NCBI RefSeq assembly: GCF_029379315.1
Contig: NZ_JAQYWQ010000016.1
Span: 31,098 to 80,664 of the forward strand
Direction of reading: 5' to 3'
DNA: 49,567 nucleotides
Source of the DNA: Nostoc sp. S13
Lineage (GTDB): Bacteria; Cyanobacteriota; Cyanobacteriia; Cyanobacteriales; Nostocaceae
The position numbers and the translations under genes were made by a program. Positions 44,675-49,567 of the stretch are shown here, one piece after another. The notes beneath the pieces were generated by a model that was given only the letters and a program-made list of their open reading frames with translations, did not search any database and had not been told where the DNA came from. The first letter of the stretch is position 1. Every line of letters begins with the position of its first letter.

Positions 44675-45361
44675 TTACAAACGTTGTAGCAGGCTCAAAC
44701 CGTGGGTATCAGTACCACAGGTATTGAAAAGAAAATATTCATCAGCTAACTTTTGCACTTGTTCTGATTCCAAGGTGCTGGGTTTCCAGGGGGTAGGGTT
44801 ATTATAGGCGTAGAAAGTTTCCACGCCATCAATACCCTTTTGGGACGCAGCTGGAATTAAGTCGAAATGCGATCGCTTGTAACGAGCTGGATGAGCCAAA
44901 ACTGCCAATCCCCCAGCTTCATGAATGGCGGCAATCACGTTACTTGCCTGATATTCTTGGCCTGTAGTCGCCCTTCTTAGCAGATAGGGTTTCATACTAG
45001 GGTGTTCTGTTCCAAAAGCGTAAGCCAAAATGTGAACTTCTATATCCAAAAGGTTGGCATTGATTTCTACGCCACTCCAGAGGTGAGGAGTGCTTGCACC
45101 AGGATTATTCCACTTCCAATCTTCTAACCAAGCAAGTGATGCTTGATAGCCGATAATACCATGATGATCGGTGATCGCTAACCCTTTTAGTCCAATAGCG
45201 ATCGCCTGCTCCATCAATCCACTCGGCTGCAACCTCCCATCCGAGTAAACAGTGTGCATGTGAAAGTTGAATAACCTTGGACAACTATGTGCATCAATGT
45301 TATGGAATACTTGCTTCAAAAGTTCTGCCGAAGCAGTAGTTTGGGCCAAATTTACAACCAT
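44675..45361 (-). CDS. PHP-domain metal-dependent phosphoesterase
   Basis: A 228-residue PHP protein. The metal-binding motifs are FNFHMHTVYSDGRL, ITDHHGIIGY, VEINANLLDIEVHILAYAFG, VLAHPARY and the final NTCGTDTHG. PHP proteins of this stand-alone type include 3',5'-nucleoside bisphosphatases (YciV/RnaAM-like) and histidinol-phosphatase-like enzymes. The N-terminal ~35 residues are extra. It probably hydrolyses a small phosphoester; the substrate is unknown. GAGGGGG sits before the ATG. Confidence 0.88.
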   Translation of the reverse strand: MVVNLAQTTASAELLKQVFHNIDAHSCPRLFNFHMHTVYSDGRLQPSGLMEQAIAIGLKGLAITDHHGIIGYQASLAWLEDWKWNNPGASTPHLWSGVEINANLLDIEVHILAYAFGTEHPSMKPYLLRRATTGQEYQASNVIAAIHEAGGLAVLAHPARYKRSHFDLIPAASQKGIDGVETFYAYNNPTPWKPSTLESEQVQKLADEYFLFNTCGTDTHGLSLLQRL

Positions 45362-45852
45362 AACCCCCTCTGAACAAAAATGTATATTTTTAACACACTA
45401 AAACGCTACATCTACAGATAAGAAAGACCCAACAATAAAAATTAGTGTTGGCTGCAACTTTCTCAGCTTTCTCAGCAAATTTTTCAATATGTTAAGACTA
45501 GGTTAGCAAATCTTAACCTAAGTAGGCATGAGTAATCTAGACTACTTTCTATTTAAGTAGTAATAAATGTTGCATCCAGATTGTCAAAAATACGCCGATA
45601 GCATCTGTGTCAAATTACTTAAATACTAAAGGTTTAATAAAGTAATTATCTCGAATCAGCCGAAAATGCAATTCTATATTGTGTGTAAAAAATATTATTT
45701 ATCTCAGTAATTTCACTACCTTTATCTAATCAGTAATTACTTTAGCGTAGCCCGTCGCAGCCATCACATAAGCAAGAAAATCCTGCGAGTCTAAAATAGC
45801 TCCAAGAAAACTGGCGATGTCTACGACGGGCTATGCCTACGCTCGTAAATCA
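45362..45852. repeat. A+T-rich intergenic region with two dispersed repeats
   Basis: No gene seen. The repeat GCGATGTCTACGACGGGC occurs at 45814 in plus orientation, and a diverged inverted copy (gcgtagcccgtcgcagccat) at 45745. Together they make an imperfect palindrome ending at the stop of the PurM-like gene. Confidence 0.55.
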
Positions 45853-46989
45853 CTATACCCCTCGCGCAATTCCAAAAGAATCTCCCTTCAAGGTGATTCC
45901 AAGCGGTGTTACCACTACCTCGCGGGTAAGGGACGTTTCAACCCTTCCTGCAATCACAGCCGAAAGCCCCTGTTCTCTTGCCAGCAGAACGATCCTTTTT
46001 GCATCCTGCTCCGACTCGGTATAGAATGCAAATCCTGCACCGTAATTAAACACGGAAAGCATCGTCATTGCCCCGCCCTCAAGATGACCCTCGACAAATG
46101 TAAATATCTCCGGCACTGGCAGCATCGTTTCGATCACATAGCGGAGCGGCTTCACCGACCGCATCAGCTTTTGCCATCCATGTCCGGTAATGTTCTCCAT
46201 CGCAGTGGGACGAATTCCCTCACTAAGTACCGCCTGCACAAGCGGCGTGTAGAGATGCGACGCGGCATTCATCGCTTCCCATAACTCCTGCCCACTCGGA
46301 AGTTTTGTTCTATAGCCATCAGGGAGCGACTCGGCAAGTTTTCGCATTGGGGTAAAGCCGTTCTCGTGCGGCCCCGAACTCTCGACGAGAACAATGGTAT
46401 TTCCGGCATCCAGACGCGAACTATCAATAGGAGCGACACCAACGGGCATAACCCCAAAAACCGAGCCAGCGATGTCGAGCCGACCTGAAATCATCTTAGT
46501 TTTTAATTGAGGAGTTTCCCCTGAGAGATAGACGCATCCCACTCGTTTGCACCCCTCAACCACTCCATCCAGAAACCCATCTAGGAAAGCGGGGGTAAAG
46601 ATTGTTTCAGGAGTACTCGACGGCAGATAAAGACCCAGAAGTATAGTCTGCATACCAGAAGTTGCCGCGTCGTTCGTAAGACATGAGATAATCTTGATAC
46701 CAATGTTCCACCAGAATCGTCGAAGCTCCTCTTCACAAAGGTCATCAGGCCGGGTATCATCTGCCGTGCCTAGTCCTTCGGGGACAAGTGTCATAGAAAG
46801 TTCTTTAGCCCCCACCTCTAAAAACGGAGCGAGGTTGAAGCTGAAAGCGTTAGCGCTTGCTCCGAGACCCGACGCGGGCACGATACCATAAGCGCTTGCA
46901 AAGCCAAGTGTGCGTTTTGCGGCAGCAATGAAGCGTCGCTTTGCGGCATCGAGAGTATCGTAATCGACTTGATCGAGAGCTTGAGCCAT
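45853..46989 (-). CDS. PurM-like (AIR synthase-related) protein, possibly acquired
   Basis: A 378-residue protein with the AIR synthase/PurM fold: CLTNDAATSGMQTILLGLYLP, CKRVGCVYLSGETPQL, DIAGSVFGVMPVG, TIVLVESSGPHENGFTPMRKLAESLP, ENITGHGWQKLMR and GGAMTMLSVFNYGAGFAFY. It differs clearly from the housekeeping PurM (about 340 residues) and may act on another substrate. The ATG at 46989 matches a normal start. Base composition stands out: 46201-46260 is 35/60 G+C, against 26/60 in a sample line at 34201-34260. With dispersed repeats on its 3' side, horizontal transfer is plausible. The cyclo-ligase reaction itself is not certain. Confidence 0.75.
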   Translation of the reverse strand: MAQALDQVDYDTLDAAKRRFIAAAKRTLGFASAYGIVPASGLGASANAFSFNLAPFLEVGAKELSMTLVPEGLGTADDTRPDDLCEEELRRFWWNIGIKIISCLTNDAATSGMQTILLGLYLPSSTPETIFTPAFLDGFLDGVVEGCKRVGCVYLSGETPQLKTKMISGRLDIAGSVFGVMPVGVAPIDSSRLDAGNTIVLVESSGPHENGFTPMRKLAESLPDGYRTKLPSGQELWEAMNAASHLYTPLVQAVLSEGIRPTAMENITGHGWQKLMRSVKPLRYVIETMLPVPEIFTFVEGHLEGGAMTMLSVFNYGAGFAFYTESEQDAKRIVLLAREQGLSAVIAGRVETSLTREVVVTPLGITLKGDSFGIARGV

Positions 46990-47051
46990 CAGGTTGTGTT
47001 TTAAGTTAAAAGCCAAAAGTTAGAAGTTAGGAAAACTCATAACTCCTGACT

Positions 47052-47279
47052 TTAAAATACCTCATCTTCAATACCACGCCACCATTCCCCCAAATTCATC
47101 AAGTCTTGGTAAATATCTTCTAATTCTTTGGTGTAGACATCGTTTGTAAGGGTGGCTCGACGCTCTTGCAATTTTTTGAGGCGCAGTTGTACTAATAGCC
47201 AAGGTTTAGTGATGCTATTCGTTGCTTCGATGTATTGCGCTAGTTCTTTACTAGTGTGCGTTCGCTCATTTTTTGACAT
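47052..47279 (-). CDS. Small helical hypothetical protein
   Basis: A 75-residue protein, MSKNERTHTSKELAQYIEAT...LEDIYQDLMNLGEWWRGIEDEVF, predicted largely helical with a conserved-looking acidic, Trp-rich end. I chose the ATG at 47279; an earlier in-frame ATG at 47342 adds 21 residues with a mixed hydrophobic-basic stretch and cannot be excluded. I recognise no family. It is 62 bases upstream of the PurM-like gene on the same strand. Confidence 0.6.
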   Translation of the reverse strand: MSKNERTHTSKELAQYIEATNSITKPWLLVQLRLKKLQERRATLTNDVYTKELEDIYQDLMNLGEWWRGIEDEVF

Positions 47280-47342
47280 TTGCTCTAATTTAATAAAACC
47301 TATATATAATAAGGGTTTCAACTTTCCTAGACAATTTTTCAT

Positions 47343-47703
47343 CTCCTTTTTTATTTGGAAATCATAGTTCAGATGAACTATTAAGTGGCGATGTCTACGA
47401 CGGGCTACGCCGACGCTATTCTAGGAAAGCCTGAAACACCAATTCTATCGTCAGTAAGAAAGAAAAGTCAGATCGCAATCAGCGAACGGACATTTACTAT
47501 CTTAGTACTAGCCCTTTCAAGGTGACTCGAAAAATCTCGTTTTTTCTCTCTGCACCGCGCCAGTTGCTACAACGGGGAGGCAGCGCGGGAACAGGGGGTT
47601 TCCCCCATGAGTGACTGCCGTGGGAACCCCCCCAACGCACTGGCTTCTCTGTGCCTCTGCATTTCCTCTAAAAAAAATTATTAGTTGAGTGCAGCTGCGA
47701 TGT
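47343..47703. repeat. Intergenic dispersed repeats
   Basis: No gene. GCGATGTCTACGACGGGC at 47388, GCTACAACGGGGAGGCAG at 47566-47583 and another GCGATGTCTACGACAAGGC from 47697 are all copies of families seen elsewhere in the window. The last one overlaps the 3' end of the gene at 47704. Confidence 0.65.
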
Positions 47704-48039
47704 CTACGACAAGGCTTTCGCCAACGCATCCCCAAGTTTACGTAATGTTCTCTCTCGTGCAAAATCAGCTGCTGCCCGTGCCGACTCTGCCAGAATTGTG
47801 TCAGTGTTTGGCGTTAGCTTCAATGCCCCACCTAAATAACCCAGTGCTTTAACATAACAATCAGATAAATTGGTCGAGGCTAACCGCTTTACAGTTTGGT
47901 AATCGCCATTTACAAAGGCAGATAAAGCCTTGGCGTGTAAATCATTTCCGGGTTCGGGAACATCCAAAACATTGAGGATTGCCTCAATAGCTTTATTTAC
48001 CTGTTCTAGTGTCAGTTCTTGTTGTACAGCTTGCACCAT
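47704..48039 (-). CDS. Small helical hypothetical protein, end overlaps a dispersed repeat
   Basis: A 111-residue all-helical protein (LTLEQVNKAIEAILNVLDVP...ALSAFVNGDYQTVKRLAST...ALKLTPNTDTILAESARAAADFA). GGAG lies about eight bases before the ATG. The last ~8 codons (GDALAKALS) fall in a dispersed repeat that starts at 47728, so the natural C-terminus may have been replaced. Function unknown. Confidence 0.65.
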   Translation of the reverse strand: MVQAVQQELTLEQVNKAIEAILNVLDVPEPGNDLHAKALSAFVNGDYQTVKRLASTNLSDCYVKALGYLGGALKLTPNTDTILAESARAAADFARERTLRKLGDALAKALS

Positions 48040-48404
48040 TGTTTTTACTCCTAAGTCCAGTTTTGAAAATTTTCAGATATAAACTAGGATAAATAGAGTA
48101 TGTCCCAGTTGCGCTCCAAATGCTCTTTTACGATTCGTGACACAAAATCAACAGCATTATCTCAGTCATAATGAATCGCAATTCTCAGAAAAGTTAGATT
48201 CTGCTCCCTAATCTCCCCCATCCCCTCAACAGCCAACCAAAAACAGCCACGATACTAGTTCGTGACTGCTAACAAGATTAGTCAATTAACTGATTGTTTT
48301 TACTTTACATATCTGGCACAAGCCACGTAGACGCATTGGCGCAGCCTCTCGTAGAGAAGCAGCTTGCCAAAAGGCATCGCAGCCAGTTCAAAACTGTCAA
48401 TTAA
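48040..48404. other. Intergenic region downstream of sodB
   Basis: No gene seen. A dispersed repeat (gacgcattggcgcagcctct, about 48330-48350) precedes the sodB stop. No convincing intrinsic terminator. Confidence 0.45.
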
Positions 48405-49007
48405 TTAAGCTTTAGCCAAATTTTCAGCAACAAAGTCCCAATTCACCAACTGTTCTAGGAAATTCTTGATGAACGCTGGACGAGCATTTTTGTAGTCAAT
48501 GTAGTAGGCGTGTTCCCAAACATCCAAAGTTAAGAGTGCCTTCTGGCCATGAGCTAGAGGGTTCTCTGCATTTGGTGTCTTAATCACCTTCAGCGTACCA
48601 CCATCATCAATCAACCAAGACCATCCGCTCCCGAATTGAGTTGCGGCGGCGTTAGAGAACTCTTCCTTGAATTTATCGAAGCTACCAAAATCTTTATTAA
48701 TTTTGGCTGCCACTTCACCAGTGGGTGCGCCGCCACCTGCGGGTTTCAAGGAATTCCAAAAGAAGGTGTGGTTCCAAACTTGAGCAGCGTTGTTAAATAT
48801 TCCCGCCTTAGAGGAATCTTTGAAGGAAATTTTGATCACTTCTTCTAGAGACTTATCGGCAAGTTCAGTACCTTCAGTGAGCTTGTTCAGGTTGTCTACA
48901 TAAGCTTTGTGATGCTTGCCATAGTGATACTCGAAAGTCTCAGCTTTCATGCCATATGGCTCTAGAGCATTCTTTTCAAAGGGTAGTGGTTCTTGTACAA
49001 ATGCCAT
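48405..49007 (-). CDS. sodB: Iron superoxide dismutase
   Basis: A 200-residue Fe-SOD that dismutates superoxide in the cytoplasm. The metal ligands are H28 (FEYHYGKHHKAYVDNL), H80 (AQVWNHTFFWNSL), D162 and H166 (LDVWEHAYYIDYKN). The residues AGGGAPTG and the Gln in AATQFGSGWSW mark the Fe form rather than Mn. There is no signal peptide. AGAGAGGA precedes the ATG. The length is normal and the gene looks intact. Confidence 0.96.
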   Translation of the reverse strand: MAFVQEPLPFEKNALEPYGMKAETFEYHYGKHHKAYVDNLNKLTEGTELADKSLEEVIKISFKDSSKAGIFNNAAQVWNHTFFWNSLKPAGGGAPTGEVAAKINKDFGSFDKFKEEFSNAAATQFGSGWSWLIDDGGTLKVIKTPNAENPLAHGQKALLTLDVWEHAYYIDYKNARPAFIKNFLEQLVNWDFVAENLAKA

Positions 49008-49107
49008 TGTGTGAAATCCTCTCTTTATCGGTTTCCAGTATTAGACTATTGCAGAAGCTTAGGAAATTAACAGCTTTTGTTTCTGGCAGTTTTATGTCTT
49101 TAATCAT

Positions 49108-49195
49108 GACTTACGCAAACAATAGCCGAAATCCTGATTTTCAGCTAGGGGCAATTCATGAATTGCCCCTAGCGTCTAGTTTTGCGTAAGTCCTA
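49108..49195. mobile_element. Short MITE-like element, family A relative
   Basis: GACTTACGCAAAC (49108-49120) and TTTTGCGTAAGTCCTA (49180-49195) form inverted termini matching the TAGGACTTACGCA ends of the 200-bp MITE at 18973. The core is a perfect 28-bp palindrome, 49145-49172 (CTAGGGGCAATTCA and its complement). It may be an internally deleted member. Confidence 0.75.
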
Positions 49196-49512
49196 TTTAA
49201 TTAATGATCGAACATAAAACTTAACATCGTCATTCTACTACTAAAGTCAAGATTAAGTGAAGATAGAAAAAAATCCTTAAATGATAAGTAAAATCGTAAT
49301 TAATTAATGACTATGAATAAACCTGGCTAATATCCCATCGCCAGAGACCGATAATTAATTAGCATTTAGCAATTAAAGCTTTCATACTTCTACCTTTAGT
49401 AGGATTAATTGCGATCTGATAAATCAGTCGGAAGCGAGATGATTTTATATTTAAATAATCTAATATTTTTAATACAACACTTGATTTTCATAAGACATCT
49501 CCGAAAAAGAAT

Positions 49513-49540
49513 GTAGAGACGCGAAATTTCGCGTCTCTAC
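49513..49540. repeat. Perfect 28-bp palindrome
   Basis: GTAGAGACGCGAAA is followed immediately by its exact complement, with no spacer. The outer GTAGAG/CTCTAC resembles the terminator hairpin at 33582-33609. No T-run follows, so it is more likely a dispersed palindrome than a terminator. Confidence 0.7.
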
Positions 49541-49567
49541 AAGGGTTCTAGATAACGCATATTTAAT

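Overview
The window looks like chromosomal DNA of a filamentous, heterocyst-type cyanobacterium close to Nostoc/Anabaena. The evidence is many HIP1-type GCGATCGC octamers, STRR-like heptad repeats (CCAATGC units), a chlorophyll synthase gene, a cyanobacteriochrome-like GAF domain, a PEP-CTERM remnant, Uma2/DUF4058/DUF2862/DUF4912 proteins and modest G+C. I recognised no rRNA, tRNA or CRISPR array.

Layout. 1-4.0 kb (minus): a surface-polysaccharide export operon, wzm, wzt, then two methyltransferases, the last with a coiled coil made of 42-bp DNA repeats and running off the left edge. 4.2-5.8 kb: two Uma2-family genes, one interrupted by an in-frame TAA. 5.9-9.1 kb: DUF2862 protein, Get3d-type ATPase, chlG and a small membrane protein. 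9.5-13.5 kb: a wrecked Wadjet (JetABCD) anti-plasmid locus. jetD is whole, jetC keeps only its C-terminal half, jetA only its N-terminal third, jetB is gone, and an IS5-family element sits exactly at the junction. 13.6-14.9 kb: divergent nucleoside hydrolase and Fcy1-like cytosine deaminase genes.

15-20 kb: metallophosphoesterase, a frameshifted Crp/Fnr gene, an intact Crp/Fnr paralogue and a single-domain response regulator (the last two each preceded by the same palindrome), a MITE with target-site duplication, and an SH3/peptidoglycan-binding protein with a recent internal duplication. 20-28 kb: wecB, a membrane protein with duplicated terminators, pilT, a DUF4912 protein, a phosphodiester glycosidase-like lipoprotein and a small exported protein. 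28.6-30.9 kb: an EAL-GAF-GGDEF protein whose GAF carries both cysteines expected of a DXCF cyanobacteriochrome.

31-42 kb: formamidase-like enzyme, FMN reductase, NUDIX hydrolase, then an AprA-like flavoprotein and an AprB-like ferredoxin separated by four unrelated genes (HAD, methyltransferase, two GNATs), a HEAT-repeat protein, DUF4058, an Mrp-type Fe-S carrier and a gene broken by an in-frame TAA. 42-49.6 kb: PanE-like reductase, a frameshifted PEP-CTERM gene, a PHP-domain protein, a G+C-rich PurM-like gene that looks foreign, two small hypothetical genes, sodB and a second MITE-like element.

The strongest themes are gene decay (at least six broken genes) and small mobile or dispersed repeats. 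The best functional leads are the IS-gutted Wadjet locus, the predicted light-responsive c-di-GMP enzyme, and the palindrome shared by the Crp/Fnr and response-regulator genes.
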